A stretch of DNA of 64,000 nt from Tigriopus japonicus (taxonomy: Eukaryota > Arthropoda > Copepoda > Harpacticoida > Harpacticidae), in contig CM021312.1 in NCBI GenBank assembly GCA_010645155.1, forward strand, positions 8,180,685 through 8,244,684. The letters are read 5' to 3'. Each line of letters starts with the position of its first letter. Position 1 is the first letter of the stretch. The position numbers were made by a program, and so were the translations under genes. A model generated the notes under the pieces. The model was not told where the DNA came from, did not search any database, and worked only from the letters and a program-made list of their open reading frames with translations. Positions 12,201 through 23,379 of the stretch are shown in pieces.

Positions 12201-13070
12201 GTTTTTGCCACTATGGCCACTTTCTACGTTCCTCTGGTGGTGATCCTGCTTCTATATTGGCGAATCTTCCTAACTGCCCGAAACCGGCTCAGAACTAGAC
12301 AAGCTCAAAAAGCCCAGGTGCCTAGCAGCGTTCGGAAACCGAATCCTTTAGCCGGTGTCAAGGCCCATAGAAATGGCCACAGCAGTGAGGCTAAAATGAG
12401 TGCTAAGAATCGTGTAAAGACTGTCCTAATCAGGCGCAGCAAACCAAAGATTGAGATTCCCGTGGAGGAAGCCGAAGCTGAGGAGACAACCTTCCAGGTT
12501 CTACCTGGTTCCCGGACTAGACTTTACAGTGATGGGGCTGCTGATAAGCAATCTGTGGAAAATGGCGGTGATTCGCCCACCAGTCGAGGACAACACTCCC
12601 CCAGCTGCCCTAAAAACAGCCCTACCAACTCTGTGATGAGTCAGGGTTGCCAAACTGAGAGAAGTGCGACCAGACCGCTGGCAAAAGGAGTCGATGGGGG
12701 AAGACTGACCTCAAAGCGGCAGAAGAGCAAGCGGAATTCGAGTCTGATTCGTCAGCACCAAAAGGAGAAAAAACACGTGAGTCTGGAGGCCAAACGTGAG
12801 CGCAAAGCGGCCAAGACCTTGGCCATCGTGACCGGAGCCTTTATCGTTTGTTGGCTCCCCTTTTTCATCCTGGCCCTTCTGATGCCGATCTTCAAAAGCC
12901 ACGAGTTCGACGGACGATTGGTTTCGTTCTTCCTCTGGTTAGGCTATTTTAATTCCACACTCAACCCGATCATTTATACGGTCTTCAGTCCCGAGTTCAG
13001 GCAAGCCTTTCAAAGGCTGCTCTTCGGCAAGGCCACCAATCAAAGTCATCGACCGAGGCATCTCCAATGA
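6226..13070 (+). CDS. 5-HT1: 5-HT1-type serotonin receptor (GPCR), TM3 to C-terminus
   Basis: A class A biogenic amine receptor, expected at the plasma membrane and coupling to Gi/o. Three exons join in frame: 6226-6335 (TM3), 9276-9444 (TM4 and second loop) and 12177-13070 (TM5-TM7 and tail), 390 codons before the stop. The DRY arginine codon is split across the first junction (GATAG|A). TM3 carries the amine-binding Asp in MSDVLCC and ends VDRYWAVTQ. Loop 2 has [13 protein letters not shown]5 is [10 protein letters not shown], without the serines typical of catecholamine receptors. TM6 is FIVCWLPFF, and TM7 is [14 protein letters not shown]. Loop 3 is long (about 175 aa), basic and Ser-rich. 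The tail is short (about 20 aa), as in 5-HT1 receptors. Exons for the N-terminus, TM1 and TM2 were not found and probably lie upstream. An alpha2-like octopamine receptor is less likely given TM5-TM6. Confidence 0.9.
6858..7163 (+). mobile_element. MITE family C copy (serotonin receptor intron)
   Basis: Colinear with 50717-51031: shared blocks 'ttttagggtcaaaaa', 'aaatatggcagcac', 'ggtaggtcttt..tcaaaaagtt', 'caacactcctaactcgaaac' and an end at 'catcacta'. A reversed fragment occurs at 16868-16965 and a short one at about 26350-26385. Confidence 0.6.
7218..8105. repeat. direct-repeat pair flanking the tRNA gene
   Basis: 7218-7355 and 7960-8105 are diverged copies: 'ggatgccatcaagatt' versus 'aggtgctataaagatt', 'aaaacaccattggcagtgatgg' versus 'aaaacaccaatgacattaag', then 'gattgaaatca' and 'ttgaatcccat'. 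They bracket the tRNA at 7531-7614. This may be a local duplication or two insertions of one repeat. Confidence 0.45.
7531..7614 (-). tRNA. tRNA-Leu (anticodon UAA)
   Basis: Read on the minus strand this 84-nt sequence folds as a class II tRNA. The acceptor stem is GTCAAGT paired with ACTTGAC, with discriminator A. The D-arm has A-box TTGGCCGAGCGG. The anticodon stem CCAGA/TCTGG encloses loop TTTAAGC, giving anticodon TAA. The variable arm is long, as required for Leu. The T-arm is GTGGGTTCGAACCCCAC with a perfect B box. A TTTTT Pol III terminator follows about 12-16 nt downstream (plus 7515-7519). There is no intron. The gene sits antisense in the intron between the first two serotonin-receptor exons found here. 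Confidence 0.96.
10604..11292. repeat. inverted duplication with CCAAT/TATA promoter-like arms
   Basis: Arms of about 145 bp (10604-10747 and 11149-11292) are near-identical inverted copies around a spacer of about 400 bp. Each arm, read outward, has 'gcttgaccaatcagaactt' (a CCAAT box) and, about 80 bp further, 'gtatataaagcctttag' (a TATA box). The two promoter-like cassettes therefore point away from each other. No coding sequence with recognisable similarity lies downstream of either TATA. The element lies in the intron between the TM4 and TM5 exons of the serotonin receptor. Confidence 0.75.
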
Positions 13071-13361
13071 CTCGCCCATAAATGCTCACCCACTTTGAAA
13101 CTAAACATGTGACGTATTGCCAAACACAATCGTGTGTGCATCAAAATAGCAAAAGCCGTTGCTTCCAAGTGTCAGAGAGTGTTGTTTAAAAGAAAAAATA
13201 CATAGTAATAATATGTTCCAGCTCAAACAGCTTAACGCATATTTTTCGAGCCAAGTTCCTGTGTTATTTAGCGCATTTGCGAAAGAAAGAAAATCAACCA
13301 GCTGTGAGAGGAAGGGTAGATCCATCCAAATTTAAACCAACGTTATACCCGTTAAGAATGA

Positions 13362-13367
13362 AATAAA
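13362..13367 (+). terminator. candidate polyadenylation signal of the serotonin receptor
   Basis: AATAAA about 290 nt past the stop codon at 13070, the first canonical hexamer downstream. Confidence 0.45.
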
Positions 13368-16302
13368 GAAGATCAAAAAAGTTGCCTTTGTTGTAGAATT
13401 TGTGTACAGTCTCCCGGTGCAAGTCTTCCCCCTTGGCAATGGCAAGAAAAAGTTCATTTTCTTCATTTGAAGAAGTACCATATGGTCGTGGTTACTTAAC
13501 CAACTGTTTGTAGATCGATACCATTGTGTCCACAATTGTCTTCTTACCTCTGTTCAACGCTTTCAACAAGGTTGCACGTATGAAGGGGAGGAAAAACGGT
13601 CCAATTTCATGGTTCAACACCTCAAATCTTTTCCAAGATGGTGTTGTTTATCAATTTCACGAATTACATACTCTTCACATCAAGCAAACAAAAATAGACG
13701 TTCGATCGATAAAGATTGAACGTGCAGTAATGGGTCTAGAAAGTTCCGTATCGGCAACAAGGAAACGGACTTGCTATTTTCGAATGAACCGACAAGTGAA
13801 ATCTAATTATCAATTTACAATCAGGATTGTAGAAGTACAATTATTGAAGATGGTTCTTTCCTTAATTTCAGAGCAATTATGGCCAATTTTCTCATTTTGT
13901 GAGCATCAAAGACTCCAGCCAATAAAAGAGGAAGGGAGAGATAGTTTGTAGTGGTATTGTTCAATTAACGTATTACTATAAATTGAAAGAGTTGGTCACA
14001 TGTGGCCATTGTTGAGTTTGTTCATCCCCAAAAATGAAAGACTGCAAATGATCCTAAAAGCCAACCAGGTGAAAAGCATGCTATTTGGGAGTGGAACATG
14101 ATTTACAAAGAATCTTTATTTTTGAAAATAATCTCACAAAAATGATCAACAAAGTAAACTTCCGACTCGCTGATTTTAACACCACACGTTTAAACACTGG
14201 CGCATGCAGAAAAATCAGTCTCAGCTAACTTTGAATTTCCCCATGTATGAGGTTTTTTTTATAATCCATTTTTTAGTTTCACGGACGAAAGTGACTTTAT
14301 CAATGCATAATGTGTTTTAATAGGGGATGTGCAAAATAGTGTTTGTTTCAAAATTATACATAAAATGATAGTTAACCTTTTTCATCACTTGAAGAATGTG
14401 GGAGCATTTTCTATTTCAATCAAGAAGATTTTCAAGACAATCTAAGAGCTCAATTTTGTGCCAATGAATGATATACTCTTTTTTGTCTTTCTTATCTGAA
14501 CTTTTTGGAACCTTAGTGTCCAAAGCCTTTCTTTTTAAGCAAAACATGTTTTAACATAAGTTTGACACTTGTTTGCAGGAGCTCTTTAGACGAATGCCTT
14601 AATGTTGTCGATACTAAAGAAAACAGTTCTTCTGAATAGAGGTGAAATTTATTCAATTGGACTTCATTGCGTCGACCTTTCATTTCAAAGCAATTTGTTG
14701 TTTTTTTCGGAATTGTAGATTGCACATCCTGTGCTAGGCTAAAGTAAATGTAATGATTTATCAGTTATATAAAACCAGAAAATGCATTGCCTCTCGTTTG
14801 AGTGAAAATTCTTTAACTACACAATAAACCTCGGAGGCTCATTTTGGAAAGTTATGATAATTTTTATGTTGCAATTGCATGAGTATTTGACGTGGTTGGC
14901 AATCAAAATTAAAAGTCTCCACAAAAAGCCTGCGAAGCAAAGGCAAGTCATGGTTTCTTTGGCACCAATCATGTTTGCATGTGCTAATACCTCAAAATTC
15001 GCTCAATTGATTCCACTACAACGAACAATTAAGTCTTCCATTACGTCGTTGAAAAGACCACAAACTCAGCGAGTGAAAGAGTACAGAACAACTTTTATGT
15101 TCGAAAAATTGCTTGGCTTAGTTTGGTGGTGCAGAAAACCCTCCAGGCAAATTTTGACGCGCTTTTTACCTGTCCAATGAGCCCAGAATATCATGAAAGA
15201 AGCGCATGTTGGATAATAGGTGTCCGTTAGTGACTCTCAATATGAAAGTGAGAGGTTCCTTCCGGTGAGTCCATAATTCTCCCACGAAACGAACGATTGA
15301 AGGCTTCTTCTCATGTTCTAAGTAGTGTGAGTATTATGGTTTCTTGACTTGCTCTGCCAAAGATAGATCTTGTGAGAATATGGTATTTCGAGATAGTGGT
15401 GCATGTAATTCTCGGGTGGAACAAAAACATGTTAAATATTTACGGAAGAAAAAAGCATCGGAAAAAGGCCAAATCGGAGAGTTCTCTGATCATAAACAGT
15501 TCCTCGGAGGCCTCCAATTGAGCTCGTTTCCGCTTTCCACATTGACAATCAAAGATTTACAAAGAGTCAACACGAGAGGCTCTTGATTTTTGATTTTTCA
15601 ACTAACAAATTAACATTTTTCTTTGTCACTATGCTTTTATTTGAATCCACATTAGCTGTGAAAATTGGAGTTTAAACTCGAGAAGGCTTATCACAACAAT
15701 GGATCTCGAAGAATCTGTGGATTTCTTTGCCGGCCATTATTTGTCTCCTTCAAAGACACTGATCGTGCAAGACAAAAAGCCAAAGCTTTGGCCACTTAGA
15801 GCAATTCAAACATGTCCAACCAGAACGTGTACCAATGCAATGTCTTGAAGAGCGTGAGTTCGAGAGACACAGAAACAGAGAGGAAGGAAGCAACTATCGG
15901 CTATCAACAGCAAAGCGAACCATTCATACTTGGACAAGCGTGAATCTACACTTGTACTCGAAGGCAACAACAGTAGCTCGGATGTTACGTGCACTAATTC
16001 AAATGGCTCAAGTATACGTAAAATAAAAATAGTTTATTTAATAATATAAATATAATGTAAATATAATATTAATAATAAAAATGAAAAAAATAAAAAAACG
16101 TAAAAAAGTACGTAAAGTAAAAATAGCTATCCTCGAGTACAATGTTTGTACATAAGGCGCCATTTTAATGCAGTTCATGTACAGAGACTATCCTCGAGGG
16201 GTGCTGTTTATACCATACTTTAGTATACTCTAAAGACCCTCTTGGGAAAGGAGTCAAGTTGTTTGGCTTTTTTGAAGTTTCAATTGTTTGCCGTTGTTAT
16301 TT

Positions 16303-16571
16303 CTAGAGGGCTAACCCAGTGGAGATTTGTTTTGAACACGTTTCAGTAGTCCGGCAGCAAGGGTGCCAAGTGCCTAAATGCATCATGTATTGCTCTTGTT
16401 TGACCAAAGCAGTAGAATGAGCAATTTTGCTACTGATTCCCTGAACTTGCAAGTTCTGGTTTTGAATCACACAACTTAGCATGTTCAACGTCAAATCCCA
16501 TTGCACACACAGTGCAGGCTTGGTGACTCACGAATATTTTCGAAGTGGCATTTCTCTGCTAGCCCTTCTAG
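16303..16571. mobile_element. MITE family G, copy 2
   Basis: Starts CTAGAGGGCTAAC and ends GCTAGCCCTTCTAG. The interior matches the copy at 38285-38573 ('ccggcagcaaggg', 'attgctcttgtttgaccaaagca', 'catgttcaacgtcaaatccc', 'gtgactcacgaatatttt'). The left inverted repeat has lost about 30 bp compared with the other copies. Confidence 0.75.
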
Positions 16572-17429
16572 TTGTCACCATTGTCAACCAGGAAGTTCAA
16601 GTTAAAGCGAAATTTGATTTTACAATCAATTTATGTAGATCATGCCAATAAGAATTGATCCAGTCATGGTATGGCACATTAAGATGTGTTCATGTCTTGC
16701 ATGTCTCTAACGGTTAAGGCTCTTATTGTCTGTATTGTTTCTCTTGCACTTCTTGTCTTTTTGGTACTTTTAAAGCTTTACGCTAAAGCCATTGTCGCTA
16801 GTGTTCCGATGACGCTTCTTTCCCCAAGAGTATCTGTGGTATACTCGAGCCATTTGAATTAGTGCTTGTTAATGATGGGTCTCGAGTTGGGAGTGTTGCC
16901 ATTTTTGACTCGAAGTTTAAATACAGGCAGGCAGAATTAAACTTTTTGACCAAAGACACGGTAAATTTTGATGAAACTAAACGATAGAGTTTATAATAAA
17001 AGCAAAAAAGTAAAAACTTGATTTAACAATACATCAATAAACCAATAGAGTACTGTCGTTGTTTCACTACTTTTTAACCGACTTCTAAAGAATCTCTCAC
17101 TTTTATTCCTAGTTGTGATAGACACATTATATAGCGTAAGATTTTCCTAAAAAATCAAGCTGAAATATTTTAAGGTCAATAAAGTTATAAGCCAAATTGA
17201 AATAACGGAATAAATAGTTTGAGACACGTGCCCCACACCTTCTCTGTCGAATACTTGTAGTTCTTGGGAGCTACAAGCGTAATGTTTTGGTCCTGCAGAC
17301 GTATAAAACCGCGATTGCCGACCCGCGAGAAGCTGAAAAGAATATGCCGACAGGGGAATTCAGTTCGCCAAGAACAATCTTAAGCCGCCATTGTAGTCGA
17401 AGAAAATATTTTCCCCTTGGTCTCCAAAG

Positions 17430-17450
17430 ATCATCATCATCATCATCATC
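17430..17450. repeat. (ATC)7 microsatellite
   Basis: Seven tandem ATC units with no coding context. Confidence 0.8.
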
Positions 17451-19196
17451 ACGAGGCTCTTCAGTGCCACCAAACGTAGTTGAAGTTTTGAGGGTAGCAG
17501 TCAGCCACGAGAAGTGAAAATGAATCCATTACTGCCAAGAATAATTCATCGAAGAAGCCCGTGAAGTTTTCTTACAACAACCACTTACTCACTAATACTA
17601 CTCATGTGCATGTGTCAAAATGTTCATCCTCGTTGAAACTCAATCAGTTGACAAAGCATGGCTTCCTTATTTATCACAACGTCAAAGCTATCTCCGGTTT
17701 AAGCTCTTGTGTGACCTTTGTATTAGTTTCAAACCCGTGTCCTGTTAGTTTACTTGTATTCATCCTAATAAAAATCAAAGGTAAGACAACTTAATTCATT
17801 CTCGGAGAACTTTGTTTTCCTAAGAGAGTTTTTGCGCATGAGCAAAACAACCAAAACTCTCCCAGAGGTATAATTCAGGGTTGTTTTCTTACAAGCACAT
17901 GTACGAGTTACTTGAACACTGATGAATGTACTTGTCCACTAATCAAGCTAGGCAAGCAGGTGCCTAGACAAAATTGTGAGAGCTTTTTACCAATGAAGAG
18001 TCCATTAAGCGCAAATCTTTAACGACCATTTGGATGCGCTGACAAACGTACTATGTCATGAATATGATGGGATGTGTCTTGTTCAATTATTGAAGACCTG
18101 ATTAGGTGGGAAAGATACACAAATCTACAAGTGAGCATACTTTAAACGTGACTTTAATTCGAATAAGTATTTCATATTTTGTGTTTTTAGTTGTTGTTTA
18201 TTGTTAATTTCCCACTCAAAACACTTGTGGAGAAGGTAAAGGTTACATAAGAGGGTTAAGAAACAGACAGATAAAGACTTGAAAAAGCAAGTTAAAAAAA
18301 CGAACTCAAACTCAAACCATATGTCAAAATTGGGATTAATCAAGTATAATTTCAGCCACTATCACTTTCAAAATACTGGTTAGGCCAAAATAGTACAATG
18401 AAAACTCCACGGAGCAAAATGTTCGTCAAAAACCTGACAATTTAGCATTTTAGTATATTTTTGAAATTTATCCTGATGATGTTTCAATTTCATTTGGAAG
18501 AGGTTTCTCCAGTCCTAAATCAAAGGTTCCGGCTATTAAATTTACTTGGTCAAGAAACTTGGCCCAATTTTGTTATCTGGAAATTCACAGAGCCCAAATA
18601 GACCTAAGATAAATCCTAAAATTTCTCAAGTTTCCACTAACTGACTTAATGAGGGATTAATTATAATCATTTTCCTGGACTTTTGGGACTTAAAACCACA
18701 GGATCCTGGTCAAAAGCTTGTCTCTTGGCCTCGTTATCAAGGACTCTTCAAGAATTAGTTCAAACAAGAGTTTCTTAGGGATTATGGGCATCAAGGACAG
18801 GTAAAACTTTCATATCAAACAATTTCAATTCGGCCTAGTCATTTTTTCCTTTGTGATCGAGATGAAATTGGACCTTCGGGAGGATAAAAGATTTGTTTCC
18901 TTGAATTAGTTCGTGCAAATAATGTTTAAAACATTCTTTGGAAAGGTCAAGTTCATTCAATGGCCAAGCACAAAAAGAACACTTCAAACTTTGAAATGCA
19001 TATAACATGTTTGGCAAAGAATTTTGAAAGGAATCCCGGCGAGATTGGTCTTTTCTCGGCAAACATGCGGTCAATATTCCCAACTGTCAGAAACTTTGAT
19101 TTGGTATGAAATTGACTTCTTTTTGCTTCTCATGCCATGTGAATAAGCTCCACATCTGACTACACACGAGGTATTTGAGTTATCCTACTTCTCAAG

Positions 19197-19278
19197 TCCA
19201 TCCATCCCTTCATCCAACCAACCAACCAACCATCTATCTACTAACCATCTATCTATCTATCCATCCATCCATCCATCC
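19197..19278. repeat. compound (ATCC/ACCA/ATCT) tetranucleotide microsatellite
   Basis: Interspersed tetranucleotide runs: tccatcca, ccaaccaacc, ctatctatcta and ccatccatcc. Low-complexity, non-coding. Confidence 0.85.
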
Positions 19279-20344
19279 TCGGACACCACAGAGGCAAAAG
19301 CCAAGGAATGATATTTGGCTCGTTGGCTTACACATCCAGAATTCAAATGGTCGAACGGAACATTGATCTAAAAACCTGTATTAGTTTAGAAACTTTCAAG
19401 GAAAATTTCATTTCATTTCTTATCTTCATTAAATTAATGGGGTTCTTGGAAAAGTGAGTACTCCAAACACTTTGCTTAATTGCAGGTTCGTGGAAGTTTT
19501 CCACTGAACAAAAATAGTCAGGATAAATTCATGTCTGTCAAAAAGTAAATTAACTCTTGTTAAATATGTCATTAAGGCAGCCGAGCTTTTTTTTAAAGAA
19601 GTCGTCATAAGTCAGACGAAAAAGTAGTGAATGACTCTTGCTTCATTCGAAAAATCCAGTGTCTAAGAAAAAGAGCAATATTAGTAAAGAAAAGTTAATA
19701 TTTCATGGACGTTTGGAAGTGGCTTAACACATGTTTTACTGTGGTTAGTTGTTCCTGAAGTTCATCTCGATGGTTTAAAAACATTTTATACTAAAACATG
19801 GTTTCAAAAACTACAAAAAACGTGCACTTTAAAATAGTATAGAGGCCAAAGAAATAACAAAAATGAGTCAAAAATAGTTACATTTGCAAGATGAATGACT
19901 AAAAAAGGGCGTACAGTTCTAAATTGAAAATGTTCCGTGAGCGCTCTAGTAGGAAATGGATTAAACCAATAATCACTCATTTTGGTGTGGAAAAATAAGT
20001 AAATAAAAGACGCTTGACCTTGCTATCCTTGCAAGTCCCAAAAGTGATAAGTTCTTTGAAACTATATACACTCATATAAAATGGGCTAAACTAGGGTAAA
20101 TTTCTGAAACCAAATTTTTATCCGCCTTCTCTGAACCTTCAATTTAAAATCGGAATAAATTTCATCGTTCATGAACGCCCAGTTTATTTTGTTTTTGCTT
20201 TGCTTTAAAAAAATATCATGGAGTTGTGATGCAAAAGTGTCGCATTACATTGCTTCAAAAAAACTTGTCTCTATAAATATAATGTCTTAAAAGGCCGAAA
20301 ATAATGTGATCCTTGAAATCAATTGCTCAGTTTTTTATAACTTA

Positions 20345-20727
20345 CCGGGTGTTTCAAAAGAAACGGAACACCTAATTATATCGTCTATCTCGTGATTGAA
20401 AGCATAAAAGAACCTCACTTTAATTGAATCTGATTGTTCAAACTCTTGGCTTAAAGAGTCAGAAAAATAAATTCTACCCTAATTCAATATTTAAGCGACG
20501 ACGGTTTTTCCCGTGAAGGGACATTTTTGAAAACAGAGCGTTCATGACTCCGACTTTTTTCTCCATTCAGAAATTTGGCCTTTATCGAAAATACGGCGAA
20601 ATAAAGGGAATAAAATCATATCTGTCTTAAGAGTTGTTATCTGGCGCATCTTTTTGAGCTCCATACATTTTTTTGTATTAACAAGATTATTTCCTGTTCC
20701 GTTTCTTTTTTTCCGTGAACCACCCGG
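20345..20727. mobile_element. Tc1/mariner-type MITE with CCGGGTG ends, 383 bp
   Basis: The left end is CCGGGTGTTTCAAAAGAAAC and the right end reads, inverted, CCGGGTGGTTCACGG...AAAGAAACGG. It is flanked by TA on both sides (20343-20344 and 20728-20729), the target-site duplication of Tc1/mariner elements. A second copy (38636-39175) shares 'tcgtgattgaaagca', 'ttaaagagt.ag' and 'gcgttcatgactccgact'. Confidence 0.8.
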
Positions 20728-23379
20728 TACATAAGGAATGTACTTTAACATCATCAAAACCGGCTGCAAACTTCCTTTTCTGAGAAACTAGACTAGATAA
20801 AAGCGAGTTGTCAATTCATCGCCAATTAAACCAACTAATTATGTGCATACAAATCAAATGAACAGGCATTGTGCAGTCATTTGTCTGAAACTCAGACTAA
20901 ATTTGTCCAGCTCTCACTTTCGTGTCGTGCAATTAATATTCCGTCTCCAAATTTTGGCGAGTAACTGTTGGCATTTGTCTTGAGCGTTGTGAGTGTTCTA
21001 TGCCACAAAGACATTTATCATTTACAAATACGGTTGTGTAGACCTGGGAAACCCTAAGAAGAGACCATGCCTAATGGCTTGTTAATTAGATTATTTTCAT
21101 CCAAAGTGCATTCATGCTTCCTCTTTGTTCCTCTCTTCTCTCTTCTGAAAGCCATTATTTGCTTGAGCAAATTATGCTCAGTCTCAATGTGTCATGTCTA
21201 TGGGACCAGAGAGATCAAGGGAGTCTTAAGGCCAGATTTGTTAATGAATGCCAATGTAAAGAGTCCAGTAGTAAAAGTTTGTGTTGAGGCCATATGTTGA
21301 GTCATGAAGCACTGAATTTTCTGGAGTGGGAGGCTGGCAATACAAATGCGAGGTAATCCTGACAGCTTTGGATTTGAGTTTGCACTAAACTGTTTTTTTC
21401 CTTTTCCACAGAGAATCTCTACGAACTAATCAAAAATCAGTGTTTGCCTTGGTTACCATGGTGCACTTGGGTCATCCATTCATCAATAAACCAGTTTCTG
21501 CGTTATCCAGACATGTACCCAGAAGCAGCGTATGGAAGCACTGTTTTGGGTGGGTGAACGATTTTATTCTTGCTCCCACCCGAAACTTTTACCAAAGACT
21601 TGAGCTAGAGAAGCACTCTGGCAACTCAGAATCACGTTTTTTGAGCAGTGAAGAGAGTTAACGTTTGCGCCTGAGAGTGCCATTGTTACAATTTATGTGA
21701 GAAAATGGAGGCACTGCCTGCGCTTCAAACTGTGCCCAAAGATGTCAGTCACACCTCGCCTGTGTATGAGAATTATAATTCTCAGCAGAGTCAAACCAGT
21801 TGCGTTTGTTGGCAAAAATTATTAGCTAATTTTTTCACCTCAGTTGAGCATCAAAGTCAAAAGTTATGGCTTCTTTAAGTTATGTACTGAAGAGAGCATA
21901 AAGGGAATGAACTCCCCCTTTTGTGGTAAAAATACCAGATTCTTTCATGAATCTGGCTCATTCTTTTGAGCTCTTTTGAGCTCATTCATTCTCTGTAAGT
22001 TTTGTCATGACTTATGAGCTTTAACAGAGCATAACTTTCGACTCCATTGTTCTATTAAGCTGAGAATTGAAATACGTAGTGTGCACTAAAGCACTAATAA
22101 AATACTTTTTTGGTCTACCCATCACAAGCAAGGTCTCGTTTGCAGTTGAATCGATTTTATTCTATGAAAACCATAATTTGCAGCCCTTACCCCCCACCCC
22201 AGGAAATTCAGTGCTTCTTGGTTGATTAGTTCAATGAGAACCGTTTTTTCAATAACCTCTTGAAGAACTGAAACTATAATTTACAAGAGAATTTGTTTGA
22301 ATTGGATTTAAAAGATAATGTATAACGTTGGTTGAGGTAATATCGATGACCTATTGATTATGCAGAGAAGGATTGAAAAATTCAGGTCTTGCATGTTATT
22401 AACATTGACGCGCGATCTTAACATGAACAATAGGCTTGATCAATAAAAACAAAGGTTGAACTTTATATTTCATTGCAGTGGTTAAATCGTCTATCAAGCC
22501 CCGGACCCTGAAATGCTTGGGTTTTTAATAGTGTGTGTGCTTTTCTTTGAACCACATCCTGATCGCTGAGTTGAACATTTTTCAAGATCAAAATGCCAAA
22601 AAAGTCTGTCTGAACTTATCACCAGTTTTAAAAAATTGTTCCCTCTCTGAATCAGAAATATTTGGCATTTTTTGCCTCTTCTTTTAATTAGTCGCCAATC
22701 AATGAATTATTTTCATTGTTTCGCATCCATTTAGACTGTTTTTGATATCGCTATTCATGATTGATCAACTCATGTATTAAAGACCAAGATCACCCAAATT
22801 GAAATGGATTGAACACTAATGCGCTGTTTTCATGTTCAGCGAGGAAACATGGTACCTTTGCTTCGCTCTCACGTTCCTAACAAGTACATGAGTATTCTAC
22901 GAATAACATGGTTCTAGATTCCCGAGATTTCTTTGCTTCAGGCTCAAAAGAGTCGCTTTCGAATCTGACGATAACGATTCTACTGATTGCCGAATGATCA
23001 CACAACTTGGCCCCGGTTCATTGATTGCTTCGAGTTTCCCCACAAAAATGCAAGTTTTGACCACTCATCCTTTTCCTAATCGCTCTTTTCACAAACCAAA
23101 AAACGACATTAATTATTCTCAGTCGAAAAATAAGATAACAAAATTGAACCTACTCTTGGCAAACTTAACCTCTAACTGTCATCGTTCATCTTTTAGGGTT
23201 CCCTGAAGTTTTGAAAGGGCTGCAAAAGCGAGGCTGCTCTAATATTTACAAGCTCACTGTGGTCTTCTTGAAAAGAGACACCATCAAGTGGAAAACTTCA
23301 GCATTTCTCTCCTCCTGCATTCATTCTGTCATCAACGTTCGTGGTCGAGCTCGAGGTTGAAAATTAAACCCCAGGCAAG

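Larger units (their letters stand above)
13368..23379. other. gene-poor interval between the receptor and yurt
   Basis: Ten kilobases with no coding exon I can support. It contains an AT-rich block (16021-16120), MITE family G copy 2, a reversed MITE family C fragment (16868-16965), microsatellites at 17430-17450 and 19197-19278, and a MITE of the CCGGGTG family. Open frames of 60-141 codons (for example 13526-13951) show no domain signal or splice support. The last few hundred bases should contain the yurt promoter and 5' UTR. Confidence 0.5.

Noticed and set aside
13526..13951. 141-codon plus-strand open frame after the receptor gene
   Set aside because: No recognisable domain, no splice partners, composition like the surrounding non-coding DNA.
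14854..15180. 108-codon plus-strand open frame
   Set aside because: Basic, no domain, no flanking splice or promoter context; not distinguishable from chance.
15700..15850. 49-codon frame starting MDLEESVDFFAGHY with a good start context
   Set aside because: Too short and with no match or splice evidence.
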